Source: Desulfomicrobium apsheronum
GTDB lineage: Bacteria; Desulfobacterota; Desulfovibrionia; Desulfovibrionales; Desulfomicrobiaceae
DNA: 64,000 nucleotides
Direction: 5' to 3'
NCBI RefSeq assembly: GCF_900114115.1
Contig: NZ_FORX01000016.1
Span: 1 to 64,000, forward strand
Made by a program: the position numbers and the translations under genes. Below are positions 37,426 to 46,520 of the stretch, piece after piece (position 1 is the stretch's first letter; each line of letters starts with the position of its first letter). The notes below the pieces were generated by a model. It saw nothing but the letters and a program-made list of their open reading frames with translations. It was not told the origin of the DNA and did no database searches.

Positions 37426-37998
37426 TCAGGCCTGCCGGGTCACTTCCTCCCTGCGAAAGCAGTCCCGACTGTGATCGTTGAACAGTCCGACGGCCTGCAT
37501 GTAGGCGTGGCAGGTGGTTCGGCCCAGAAAGGAAAAGCCGCGTCGCTTGAAGTCCAGCGCCAGCGCGTCGGCCTCGGACGAGGTCGTCTGGTAGTCGGCC
37601 AGGGCCCGGATGTCGTGGGCAATGGGGCGGCCGTCGACGAAGTTCCACAGATAGGACGCGAAAGTGCCGAAGCGGGATTGCACTTCCAAAAATGCGCGGG
37701 CGTTGGCGATGGTCGTCTCGATTTTGCGACGATGGCGGATGATGCCGGGATCCAGGAGCAGTCGGTCCACGTCCTGGGTGGTGAACCGCGCCACCTCCAA
37801 AGGATCGAATCCGGCAAAGGCGGCCCGGTAACCTTCCCGCTTGCGCAGCACCGTGTACCAAGACAGCCCGGCCTGTGCCGATTCAAGGATGAGGAACTCG
37901 AAAAGAACGCGGTCGTCGTGGACCGGCACTCCCCACTCCTCGTCGTGGTAGCGGACGTAGTCGGGCTTTGAGAGATCAAGCCAGGGACAGCGGATCAT
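37426..37998 (-). CDS. tag: DNA-3-methyladenine glycosylase I
   Basis: Tag of 190 residues removes 3-methyladenine from DNA. The zinc-snap ligands are visible: C4 (MIRCPWL), H17 region (RYHDEEWG), and the C-terminal H and C in CHAYMQAVGLFNDHSRDC. The catalytic glutamate is in LILESAQAGLSW. The ATG at 37998 overlaps the aroE stop by four bases; a longer in-frame version belongs to the aroE shadow. Confidence 0.93.
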   Translation of the reverse strand: MIRCPWLDLSKPDYVRYHDEEWGVPVHDDRVLFEFLILESAQAGLSWYTVLRKREGYRAAFAGFDPLEVARFTTQDVDRLLLDPGIIRHRRKIETTIANARAFLEVQSRFGTFASYLWNFVDGRPIAHDIRALADYQTTSSEADALALDFKRRGFSFLGRTTCHAYMQAVGLFNDHSRDCFRREEVTRQA

Positions 37999-38807
37999 GC
38001 CTTGCCTCGGGCGGCCAGGGTCTCTTCCAGCAGGGAGACGGCGCGCGGGACGGGGAAGCGCTGCCCGGTCCAACGTTCGAACTGGGCCAGCCCCTGGTGC
38101 ACGAACATGGGCAGGCCGGGGATGGTCGCCACCCCTTCGCGTGCGGCCTGGGCCAGAAGCTGGGTTTCCCTGGGGTTGTAGACCAGGTCGTAGACCAGGG
38201 AGATGCCGGTCAGGGACGATTTCCAGGGCGAAAGGGCCTGGAAGGGACCGGACATGCCAAGCGGGGTGGTGTTGACCAGCAGGCTCGGGCGCACGTCGTG
38301 CCGGTCGGCCCAGGGCACATGCTCGGCCTGGAACGATTGGGCCAGGCGGTCGGCCCGGCCTCCCGTGCGCGCGGACAGGAGCACCTGCCATCCCGCTTGG
38401 CGCAGGCCGTGGACCGCCGCACGGGCGGCCCCTCCCGCGCCCAGGACCAGGGCCGTGCCGGGCTGCGTATCGCGTTCACGGAGCGGCGCCATGAACCCGG
38501 CCACGTCGGTGTTGTCGCCCCAGACCATTTTGTCCTGCCAGTAGAGGGTGTTCACGGCCCCGATGTCGCGGGCGTTGTCCGTCAGCCTGTCGACAAGGGG
38601 CATGACCGTCTCCTTGTGCGGAATGGTCACGCTGGCCCCGTGAATGGGCAGGGTGCGCAGGGCGGCCATGAAGGCGGCGAGTTTTTCGGGGGGCGTGTCC
38701 CAGACGTGGTAGGAGGCCTTTATGCCCAGTTCCCGGAAGCCCCAGTTGTGCAGGACGGGACTCAGGGTGTGCGCGAGGGGGTGGCCGATGATGCCGAGAA
38801 GAAGCAT
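37995..38807 (-). CDS. aroE: Shikimate dehydrogenase
   Basis: AroE of 270 residues reduces 3-dehydroshikimate with NADPH in aromatic amino-acid synthesis. The substrate site (HPLAHTLSPVLHN), the catalytic lysine in VTIPHKE, NTDVAGF and the nucleotide loop LVLGAGGAARAA are intact. It is translationally coupled to tag through a four-base overlap. Confidence 0.94.
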   Translation of the reverse strand: MLLLGIIGHPLAHTLSPVLHNWGFRELGIKASYHVWDTPPEKLAAFMAALRTLPIHGASVTIPHKETVMPLVDRLTDNARDIGAVNTLYWQDKMVWGDNTDVAGFMAPLRERDTQPGTALVLGAGGAARAAVHGLRQAGWQVLLSARTGGRADRLAQSFQAEHVPWADRHDVRPSLLVNTTPLGMSGPFQALSPWKSSLTGISLVYDLVYNPRETQLLAQAAREGVATIPGLPMFVHQGLAQFERWTGQRFPVPRAVSLLEETLAARGKA

Positions 38808-38839
38808 GGTCGCACCTCGGACGGTTCAGGTGATGGATG

Positions 38840-38872
38840 GGTGCGGAAAAAAACGGGGCCCGCGAGGGCCCC
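38840..38872 (-). terminator. Intrinsic terminator of the 2-oxoacid oxidoreductase operon
   Basis: On the minus strand a 7-bp stem GGGGCCC/GGGCCCC with a 4-base loop (38855-38872) is followed by GTTTTTTT. It lies just after the gamma subunit stop. It separates that operon from aroE. Confidence 0.85.
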
Positions 38873-38880
38873 GGGAATCG

Positions 38881-39440
38881 TTAAGCGTATTGACCGTTGG
38901 CGATGACGTAATCCGCGCCGGCCTGTATGGCTGCAGCGTTCTTGGGAATCATGTGGCTGTAGTGCGAGGAGATGACCGAATCGAGGCTGTCCTGCACCTG
39001 CTTGACCGGCATGATGCCCGTGGCCTGCACGTAGGCGCCGATGGCGACCATGTTGGCCATGCGCGTATTGCCCAGTCCGTCGGCGATCTCGTTGACCGGA
39101 ACGGCGTAGACCTTGACCCGGTTCTTGTCGGTCTGAGCCGGGTCGATGAGCGAGGAGTTCAGAATCAGGACTCCGCCGTCCTGCAGTTGCGGCTGGAACT
39201 TGTCCAGGGACGGGCCGTTCATGATGATCAGGCTCACGGGCGAGCGGATGATGGGCGATCCGATGACGTCATCGGAGACCACGACGGTGCAGTTGGCCGT
39301 GCCGCCGCGCATTTCCGGTCCGTAGACGGGAATGTAGGTCACGTTGAGCCCTGCGTTCATGCCCGCGTAGGCCAGGAGATTGCCGATGAGCATGACGCCC
39401 TGGCCGCCGAATCCGGCGATGATTGCATCCTGGTAAATGC

Positions 39441-39444
<4 letters not shown>
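38881..39444 (-). CDS. 2-oxoacid:ferredoxin oxidoreductase gamma subunit
   Basis: A 187-residue gamma subunit (pyruvate ferredoxin oxidoreductase gamma domain), recognised by IIAGFGGQGVMLIGNLLAYAG and YGPEMRGGTANC. It joins the alpha, beta and ferredoxin subunits to oxidise a 2-oxoacid to the acyl-CoA with reduction of ferredoxin. It overlaps the beta-subunit gene by four bases and is followed by a terminator. Confidence 0.92.
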
Positions 39445-40202
<758 letters not shown>

Positions 40203-40204
40203 GC

Positions 40205-41266
40205 TTATCCCTCCAGCGCCTTCAGAATGGGTTCTTCGAAATCATCCGGCGTGGGCAGATTGCCGGGCAGCTGGCCATGGAACGCCGAATCAGCCACGGT
40301 CCGGATGGAGAGACGCACGTCTTCCACCATCTGGCCCATGTTGTGCTCGATGGTCAGGAAGCGTTTGCCTTCCTTGGCCAGGTTCAGGAGCACTTCCGAA
40401 GGGAAGGGAAAGAGCGTGATGGGCCGCACCAGCCCGACCTTGTGCCCCTGGCCGCGCAGTTTGCGGATCGTGCTTTTTACAATGCGGCCGATGGACCCGA
40501 AGGCCACGACGACAAGCTCGGCATCTTCGGTCAGGAAAAGCTCCTGATCCACTTCGGCCTGCATGGCCTGGTACTTGGCCTGAAGCTTCTGGTTCTGTCC
40601 CGCCAGCGCGCCGTCGTCGAGGAAGAGGGATTTCAGGAGTCGCGGAGCGCGGTCCTTGGCTCCCTGCAAGCCCCAATCCTGCCCCTCGTCCGGGTCCAGG
40701 TTCTCGGGCACCCACGGTACCACCGGCTCCTTCATCTGGCCGATGATGGCGTCGGCCAGGACCAGGACCGGGTTTCTGTACTTGAAGGCCAGGTCAAAGG
40801 CCTTGATGGTCAGGTCGTAGGCTTCCTGCACCGTGCCCGGCGCCAGGACCAGCAGCTTGTAGTCGCCGTGTCCGCCGCCCTTGACGGACTGGAAGTAGTC
40901 GCCCTGGGAGGGGCCGATGTCCCCGAGGCCGGGGCCGCCGCGGCTGACGTTGACCAGCACGCCGGGGAGTTCGCTGCCGGCCATGTAGGAGATGGCCTCC
41001 TGCTTGAGGGACATGCCGGGGCTCGACGACGAGGTCATGGCCCGGATGCCGCATCCTGCCGCTCCGAGCAGCATGTTGGCCGCGGCCACTTCGCTCTCGG
41101 CCTGCACGAACTGTCCGCCGGCCTCGAACATGGCCGAGGACATGAATTCGGGGATGTCGTTCTGGGGGGTGATGGGGTAGCCAAAAAAGCATTTCACCCC
41201 GGCGGCCAGGGCACCGCGCGAGATGGCTTCGTTACCTTTGACGAAGATGCGTTTGGGAGTGCTCAT
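40205..41266 (-). CDS. vorB: 2-oxoacid:ferredoxin oxidoreductase alpha subunit, VorB-like
   Basis: A 353-residue alpha subunit. The segment GNEAISRGALAAGVKCFFGY, then PITPQNDIPEFM, and RGGPGLGDIGPSQGDYFQ most resemble VorB, the 3-methyl-2-oxobutanoate type, though 2-oxoglutarate enzymes are close relatives. The substrate therefore stays open: branched-chain 2-oxoacids or 2-oxoglutarate. The start ATG 41266 follows GGAGGAG and overlaps the ferredoxin gene by four bases; the reading frame stays open upstream through that gene but this part is a shadow. Confidence 0.9.
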   Translation of the reverse strand: MSTPKRIFVKGNEAISRGALAAGVKCFFGYPITPQNDIPEFMSSAMFEAGGQFVQAESEVAAANMLLGAAGCGIRAMTSSSSPGMSLKQEAISYMAGSELPGVLVNVSRGGPGLGDIGPSQGDYFQSVKGGGHGDYKLLVLAPGTVQEAYDLTIKAFDLAFKYRNPVLVLADAIIGQMKEPVVPWVPENLDPDEGQDWGLQGAKDRAPRLLKSLFLDDGALAGQNQKLQAKYQAMQAEVDQELFLTEDAELVVVAFGSIGRIVKSTIRKLRGQGHKVGLVRPITLFPFPSEVLLNLAKEGKRFLTIEHNMGQMVEDVRLSIRTVADSAFHGQLPGNLPTPDDFEEPILKALEG

Positions 41267-41502
41267 TTTTCTCCTCCTTTGGCCGACTTCGTCGTGTACA
41301 CGTTGATGGCATAATCCGGACACATCATGGCGCAAAAGGCGCAGCCCTTGCACTCGCTCATCATGTCGGGGGCGATTTCGGTCACCTTGTATCCCTTCTG
41401 ATTGAATCGACTCGATTGCTGGATGATGCCGGTCGGGCAGACTTCGGTGCAGAGCAGGCAGCCCTTGCAGCGGTCTTCCCGGAACTCGACTCTGCTTGAC
41501 AT
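41263..41502 (-). CDS. 2x[4Fe-4S] ferredoxin subunit of the 2-oxoacid oxidoreductase
   Basis: A 79-residue ferredoxin with two CxxCxxCxxxCP clusters (CKGCLLCTEVCP and CKGCAFCAMMCP). It is the delta subunit and the first gene of the delta-alpha-beta-gamma order. The start MSSRVEFREDR at 41502 has GGAGG seven bases upstream. It lies 55 bases after queA on the same strand. Confidence 0.92.
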   Translation of the reverse strand: MSSRVEFREDRCKGCLLCTEVCPTGIIQQSSRFNQKGYKVTEIAPDMMSECKGCAFCAMMCPDYAINVYTTKSAKGGEK

Positions 41503-41557
41503 GGAATACCTCCACGGGGGGATAGTGTTGACGATCAAAAAATTCCTGTCGGGCGTG

Positions 41558-42643
41558 TCAGCGGATGAGCATGGCGTCGCCGTACGAAAAAAAACGGAAA
41601 CCCTGCCGCACCGCGTGGTTGTAGGCATCGATAATCTGTTGCCTGCCCGCGAGTGTGCAGACCATAATGATTAGGGAAGAGCGGGGCAAGTGGAAGTTGG
41701 TGATGAGCTGGTCCACGACCTTGAAGCCATAGCCGGGGCGGATGAAAATGTCCGTCCAGCCCTTGAAGGGACCGATTTCCCCCAGGGCCGTGGCCATGCT
41801 CTCCAGCGTCCGGGAGGTGGTCGTGCCCACGGCGACGACGGGCCGTCCTTCGCTTTTGGCCGTGGCGATGGCGCGGGCCGTTTCCTCGGACACTTCGGCG
41901 TATTCGGCGTGCATGACGTGCTCGCGGATATCGTGCGCGCGCACCGGGCTGAAGGTGCCGTAGCCGACGTAGAGGGTGACTTCGGCCATCCGGATGTCCC
42001 GCGCGGCCAGGGCGTCCATGATCGACGGGGTAAAGTGCAGCCCGGCCGTGGGCGCGGCCACGGAGCCGAGCTTGTCTTCCCGGGAGTATACGGTCTGGTA
42101 GCGGGTGCGATCCTCGCTCTTGTCCTCGCGGTGGATGTATGGGGGCAGGGGGATGTGACCCTGCTTCAGGAAATGTTCGGCCAGATCGCCGGTCCAGCGC
42201 ATCGCAACCTTCGCCCTGCCGAACTCGCCCTTTTCGAGCACGCGCAGTTCGATGCCCGGGAAAAGGAGTCGGTCTCCCTGACGCGGTCCCTTTGACGCCT
42301 TGAGCAGTCCTTCGACCGTGGCGGTCTTGGTGCCGTCCGCGTTTGCGCCTGGCTCTATGAGCGCCAGGGGTGTGAGCAGCAGGAATTCGACCTTGCCGCC
42401 GGACTCCTTGCGTCCGATGAGCCTGGCGGGCAGGACCTTGGTGTTATTGACCACCAGCAGCGCGCCCGGCGGGAGAAGGTCCGGGATGTCGGCGAACATG
42501 GCGTCGCGCACTTCGCCGCTGTTCCGGTCCAGCACCAGCAGCCGGGAGGCCCCGCGCTTTTCGGTCGGGTCCTGGGCTATCTGGGCCTCGGGCAGGTCGA
42601 AATCATATGATTGAAGATTGAATTCCGGTGGAATAGCAGTCAT
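41558..42643 (-). CDS. queA: S-adenosylmethionine:tRNA ribosyltransferase-isomerase
   Basis: QueA of 361 residues transfers and isomerises the ribosyl part of SAM to make epoxyqueuosine in tRNA. Conserved segments are [20 protein letters not shown], the [12 protein letters not shown] motif, [12 protein letters not shown] and [12 protein letters not shown]. The start at ATG 42643 has GAGGA five bases upstream, better than the ATG six codons earlier. It is divergent from bioA. Confidence 0.94.
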   Translation of the reverse strand: MTAIPPEFNLQSYDFDLPEAQIAQDPTEKRGASRLLVLDRNSGEVRDAMFADIPDLLPPGALLVVNNTKVLPARLIGRKESGGKVEFLLLTPLALIEPGANADGTKTATVEGLLKASKGPRQGDRLLFPGIELRVLEKGEFGRAKVAMRWTGDLAEHFLKQGHIPLPPYIHREDKSEDRTRYQTVYSREDKLGSVAAPTAGLHFTPSIMDALAARDIRMAEVTLYVGYGTFSPVRAHDIREHVMHAEYAEVSEETARAIATAKSEGRPVVAVGTTTSRTLESMATALGEIGPFKGWTDIFIRPGYGFKVVDQLITNFHLPRSSLIIMVCTLAGRQQIIDAYNHAVRQGFRFFSYGDAMLIR

Positions 42644-42729
42644 GTTTGTCCTCGTGTCCACGTGCTGCTAGCCCAAGCCACGGCGAAGCGCAATTCCTCC
42701 GAACAGTGCAAAACCTCACCGGCGAACCC

Positions 42730-44013
42730 ATGACCAACCACATCCTTGATTTTGACCGCCAGCACATCTGGCATCCCTATACCTCGACGACTTATCCCCT
42801 GCCCGTGCACGAGGTCGTCTCCGCGCACGGCGTGCGTCTTCGGCTCGCGGACGGCCGGGAGCTCGTCGATGGCATGGCCTCGTGGTGGGCGGCCATCCAT
42901 GGCTACAACCATCCCGTCCTGAACGCCGCCGTCACCGACCAGCTCTCCCGCATGGCCCATGTCATGTTCGGCGGCCTGACCCATGCGCCGGCCGTCGAGC
43001 TTTGCCGGTCCCTGGTCGAACTGACGCCCGCGCCCCTGACCAAGGTTTTTCTGGCCGATTCCGGCTCGGTGGCCGTGGAGGTCGCCATCAAGATGGCCTT
43101 CCAGTTTTGGATCTGCCGGGGCCGGGGAGGGAAGAACCGCCTTTTGACCATCCGGGGCGGCTACCACGGAGATACGTTCGCGGCCATGAGCGTGTGCGAC
43201 CCGGTGAACGGGATGCACGAGAGTTTCTCGGGCGTCCTTTCCAGGCACCATTTCGTGCCGCGGCCCGGCTGCCAGTTCGGCGACGAATGGGACGAAAGCG
43301 ACATCGCTCCCATGCGCGAAACCCTTGAGCGCCATCATGACGAGATCGCGGCCGTGATTCTTGAACCCGTGGTGCAGGGCGCGGGGGGGATGTACTTCTA
43401 TCATCCCATGTATCTCAAACGCGTGCGGGAACTCTGCGACGCCTTCGACGTGCTGCTCATCGCCGACGAGATCGCTACGGGTTTCGGCCGGACCGGGAAG
43501 CTTTTCGCCTGCGAACACGCCGGGATCAGTCCGGACATCATGTGTCTGGGCAAGGCCCTGACCGGGGGGTACATGACCCTGGCCGCGACCCTGGCCACGG
43601 ATCGCGTGGCGGAAGGGGTCTGCCTGGGAAAACCCGGAGTGTTCATGCACGGCCCGACCTTCATGGGCAACCCGCTGGCCTGCGCTGTGGCAAGGGCGTC
43701 CCTGGGCCTGCTTATTGATAGCGATTGGGCCTCGCAAGTGGCGCGGATCGGGCGTTTACTGACAATTGGCCTTGCCCCATGTCGAAATTTGTCCTACATT
43801 TCGGACGTGCGCATCCTCGGCGCCATCGGAGTGGTGGAGCTCAAGGAACCGGTGCGTATGGCCGAAATTCAGACCGCTTTTGTCGATGAGGGTGTCTGGG
43901 TTCGTCCCTTTGGCCGTTTGGTGTACGTGATGCCGCCATACATCACGGATGACCAGGACCTGGCCTTTTTGACCAAATCCTTGATCAAGGTTGTGGCGGA
44001 GCATTTTCGTTGA
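42730..44013 (+). CDS. bioA: Adenosylmethionine-8-amino-7-oxononanoate aminotransferase
   Basis: BioA of 427 residues makes 7,8-diaminopelargonate in biotin synthesis, using SAM as amino donor. The start [19 protein letters not shown] has the conserved [23 protein letters not shown] follows, and the PLP lysine is in [16 protein letters not shown]. The ATG at 42730 matches the family; an earlier in-frame ATG gives a leader unlike BioA. No other bio genes are adjacent. Confidence 0.93.
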   Translation: MTNHILDFDRQHIWHPYTSTTYPLPVHEVVSAHGVRLRLADGRELVDGMASWWAAIHGYNHPVLNAAVTDQLSRMAHVMFGGLTHAPAVELCRSLVELTPAPLTKVFLADSGSVAVEVAIKMAFQFWICRGRGGKNRLLTIRGGYHGDTFAAMSVCDPVNGMHESFSGVLSRHHFVPRPGCQFGDEWDESDIAPMRETLERHHDEIAAVILEPVVQGAGGMYFYHPMYLKRVRELCDAFDVLLIADEIATGFGRTGKLFACEHAGISPDIMCLGKALTGGYMTLAATLATDRVAEGVCLGKPGVFMHGPTFMGNPLACAVARASLGLLIDSDWASQVARIGRLLTIGLAPCRNLSYISDVRILGAIGVVELKEPVRMAEIQTAFVDEGVWVRPFGRLVYVMPPYITDDQDLAFLTKSLIKVVAEHFR

Positions 44014-44044
44014 TGCCCCTAGGCCTTGATCACAAACGACCGGC

Positions 44045-44060
44045 TGCCGCGTTGGCGGCA
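44045..44060 (+). promoter_or_regulatory. Leader hairpin before first NhaD gene
   Basis: A perfect 6-bp hairpin TGCCGC-GTTG-GCGGCA ends 21 bases before the start codon, just upstream of AAGGAG. The second NhaD gene has a hairpin of different sequence at almost the same place. Confidence 0.45.
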
Positions 44061-44081
44061 ACACAAGAAGGAGAACATCGG

Positions 44082-45524
44082 ATGCGGAAAAGTTCTGTGT
44101 GGTTTTTTTGCCTGGCAGTCATGGGCCTGGGAGTGCTTGGCATCTTGCCTGAAGTCTGGGCCGCCGGGGGGCTGCATCATGCGGCGGATGAAATCGGCAA
44201 GCAGATGGGCGTGCTCTGGGTCGTGCCCTTCGCGGGCCTGCTTTTGTCCATCGCCATCATGCCGCTGGCGATCCCGCATTTCTGGCATCACAACTACGGC
44301 AAGGTCGCCGCTTTCTGGGGCGCGGCCTTCATCGTGCCATACGCCCTGGTGTACGGTTTCGATCTGGCAGTCTACAATGTGCTGCATGTCCTGTTTCTGG
44401 AATACATCTCCTTTATCATCCTGCTCTTCTCCCTGTTCACCATCGCCGGCGGCGTGTGTCTGCGCGGCTCCCTGGTGGGCAAACCACAGGTCAACGTGGT
44501 CATCCTGCTGATCGGCACCCTGCTGGCCAGTTGGATGGGCACCACCGGCGCGGCCATGCTGCTCATTCGCCCGCTCATGCGCGCCATCTCGCACCGCAAG
44601 TACAAGGTGCACACCATCGTGTTCTTCATCTTCCTGGTCGCCAACATCGGCGGCAGCCTCACGCCTCTGGGCGATCCGCCGCTGTTCCTGGGCTTCCTGA
44701 AGGGCGTATCCTTCTTCTGGACCACGGTGCACATGTTCATCCCGTTTGCTGTGTTGTCGGCCATTCTGCTGGCGCTTTATTTCGTCATCGACACGGTGCT
44801 CTTCAACAAGGAAGGCCGCCCCGAGTCTCCTGACGCAGGCCTGGACGGCAAGCTGCGCCTTGAAGGGACCTCCAACCTGCTGCTTCTGGGCGGCGTGGTC
44901 GCCGGCGTGCTCATGAGCGGCATGTGGAAACCCGGCGTTGAAATCACCGTCTATGAAGTTCACGTGGAACTGCAGAACATCCTGCGCGACGTCCTGCTGG
45001 TGGCCCTTGCCTTCGTGAGCCTCAAGATCACGGCTCCGGAAATCCGCCGTCGCAACGAGTTCGACTGGGAGCCCATCCGGGAAGTCGCCAAGCTCTTCTC
45101 CGGCATCTTCATCTCCATGATCCCGGCCATCTCCATCCTGCGTGCGGGCATGGACGGCGCCCTGAACGGCATCATCTCCATGGTCAAGACCGCCGAGGGT
45201 CTCGACAACCACACCATGTACTTCTGGTTGACCGGTATTCTGTCCGCCTTCCTGGACAACGCCCCGACCTATGTCGTGTTCTTCAACACGGCCGGTGGCG
45301 ACGCGCAGCGCCTCATGACCGAGGTGGGCACCCTGCTGGCCATTTCAGCAGGCGCGGTTTTCTTCGGAGCGTGCACGTACATCGGCAATGCCCCCAACTT
45401 CATGGTCCGGTCCATCGCTGAAACGGGCGGCATCAAGATGCCCAGCTTCTTTGGCTACATGGCTTGGTCCGCAGGCATTCTGGTGCCGTGTTTCGTTCTT
45501 ATGAACATTCTCTTCTTCCACTAA
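44082..45524 (+). CDS. nhaD: NhaD-type sodium:proton antiporter, copy 1
   Basis: A 480-residue membrane protein of the NhaD/ArsB-like ion transporter superfamily, expected to exchange Na+ for H+. It has about twelve hydrophobic segments and conserved polar stretches within them: SWMGTTGAAMLLIRPLMRA, NIGGSLTPLGDPPLFLGF, and FLDNAPTYVVFFN. The N-terminus has a signal-like segment ending around WAAGG. ATG 44082 follows AAGGAG. It is paired with a UspA-like gene and duplicated 2.4 kb downstream. Confidence 0.88.
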   Translation: MRKSSVWFFCLAVMGLGVLGILPEVWAAGGLHHAADEIGKQMGVLWVVPFAGLLLSIAIMPLAIPHFWHHNYGKVAAFWGAAFIVPYALVYGFDLAVYNVLHVLFLEYISFIILLFSLFTIAGGVCLRGSLVGKPQVNVVILLIGTLLASWMGTTGAAMLLIRPLMRAISHRKYKVHTIVFFIFLVANIGGSLTPLGDPPLFLGFLKGVSFFWTTVHMFIPFAVLSAILLALYFVIDTVLFNKEGRPESPDAGLDGKLRLEGTSNLLLLGGVVAGVLMSGMWKPGVEITVYEVHVELQNILRDVLLVALAFVSLKITAPEIRRRNEFDWEPIREVAKLFSGIFISMIPAISILRAGMDGALNGIISMVKTAEGLDNHTMYFWLTGILSAFLDNAPTYVVFFNTAGGDAQRLMTEVGTLLAISAGAVFFGACTYIGNAPNFMVRSIAETGGIKMPSFFGYMAWSAGILVPCFVLMNILFFH

Positions 45525-45567
45525 TCAACAGCTTTGAGGCGGGAATATCCGCCGTGGAGATATGACT

Positions 45568-46032
45568 ATGATCAAAGTTGAACGTGTACTCATTCCGGTC
45601 GATGGCTCGGATTCATCCAGAAACGCGGCCAAGTATGGCGCGCATCTGGTCAATTCCAAGTATCCCAAGATCTATCTGCTCAATGTCTGGGAGCCCATCA
45701 ACATGACCATCGGCGGCGAAATGGCCGAAAAGCTGCGCGCCAATGCCGAGGCCAAATCCATGGCCGTGCTCGAAGAATACAAGAAACTGCTTGAGCCCTG
45801 CGGCATGGACGTGGAGCTGATTTCGCGCAGCGGTCGTCCTGACTACGCCATCCTGAACGTTCAGGACGAGCTTCAGTGCGACCTCATCGTTATCGGTTCG
45901 CGCGGTCTGTCCGTGCTCGAGAACGTGATCATGGGCAGCGTGGTCACCCGCGTGCTCGAAGGCGCGACCTGCCCCGTGCTGGTCACGCGCAACCTGCGCC
46001 TGAAGTATCTGAAGGACGCTTGCGGGCTGTAA
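45568..46032 (+). CDS. Universal stress protein (UspA), copy 1
   Basis: A 154-residue UspA-family protein. The ATP-binding form is suggested by the start RVLIPVDGSDSSRNA and the end GSRGLSVLENVIMGSVVTRV (the G-x2-G-x9-G-S/T type). The start is set at ATG 45568 because GGAG lies eight bases upstream and the downstream paralogue starts at the same residue; an ATG six bases earlier is less likely. It probably is co-transcribed with the NhaD gene and may monitor it. Confidence 0.9.
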   Translation: MIKVERVLIPVDGSDSSRNAAKYGAHLVNSKYPKIYLLNVWEPINMTIGGEMAEKLRANAEAKSMAVLEEYKKLLEPCGMDVELISRSGRPDYAILNVQDELQCDLIVIGSRGLSVLENVIMGSVVTRVLEGATCPVLVTRNLRLKYLKDACGL

Positions 46033-46068
46033 TACGGTAGGCAACGTCCTCTTTAAACATTGAATCAA

Positions 46069-46101
46069 GGCCGGCTCTCTTCAAGGGGGCCGGTTTTTTT
46101 T
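46069..46101 (+). terminator. Intrinsic terminator after first NhaD-Usp pair
   Basis: A GC-rich stem CCGGCTC (46071-46077) with GGGCCGG (46087-46093), one G-U pair, is followed by eight T residues. Confidence 0.88.
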
Positions 46102-46446
46102 GTGCGCTTCTGGGGCAATCCGAATCGTTTTGGTACGAATTGGTCAATGAAAACAATAACTCCTCAGCAGGGCGCGCGAGGATGACGCGGACTGCCCGTT
46201 TACATAGACAGACCGTGGGTTTTTCAGGGGTCTTGCCGCGTGCGGCGATATGGCATATGGACCCGCCGTGCGAAAAATCAGGTCTTTGGCGGTCGCGGCG
46301 TGCCGATCGACCGCCCCGTTCCCGGGCAATTTTGTTCCGGACAGGACCGCAGAGTTCATTATTTCATCTTTTTCGGTGTCCGGAGATGACACGCGCCGGG
46401 AGACGAGTCTGCTTTTTCGCTTGCAAGGGATAAAGGGGAGAGGCTG
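46102..46446. other. Gene-free spacer between the two NhaD-Usp units
   Basis: About 345 bases with no convincing gene. Open frames of 70-97 codons exist on both strands, but they have arginine/serine-rich frameshift-like composition, no good ribosome-binding site and no recognisable domain. A 6-bp hairpin GGCGTC-TTCGT-GACGCC with TTT lies at its right edge (46447-46466). It probably holds the promoter of the second copy and could be the scar of the duplication. Confidence 0.6.
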
Positions 46447-46484
46447 GGCGTCTTCGTGACGCCTTTCATGTTAGCGAACTGGTT

Positions 46485-46500
46485 GCCACCTCCTGGTGGT
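46485..46500 (+). promoter_or_regulatory. Leader hairpin before second NhaD gene
   Basis: A 6-bp hairpin GCCACC-TCCT-GGTGGT (one G-U pair) ends 20 bases before the start codon, next to AAGGAG. The position matches the hairpin of copy 1 while the paired bases differ. Confidence 0.45.
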
Positions 46501-46520
46501 GGTCAATAAGGAGACATCGG

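Noticed and set aside
40205..41515. Longer version of the VorB-like gene extending through the ferredoxin gene
   Set aside because: The extra 83 residues are out of frame with the clear 2x[4Fe-4S] ferredoxin and do not match the alpha subunit family; the ATG at 41266 has a good ribosome-binding site.
46140..46433. A 97-codon open frame in the spacer between the duplicated units
   Set aside because: No Shine-Dalgarno site, no domain, and overlapping frames of equal quality on the opposite strand.
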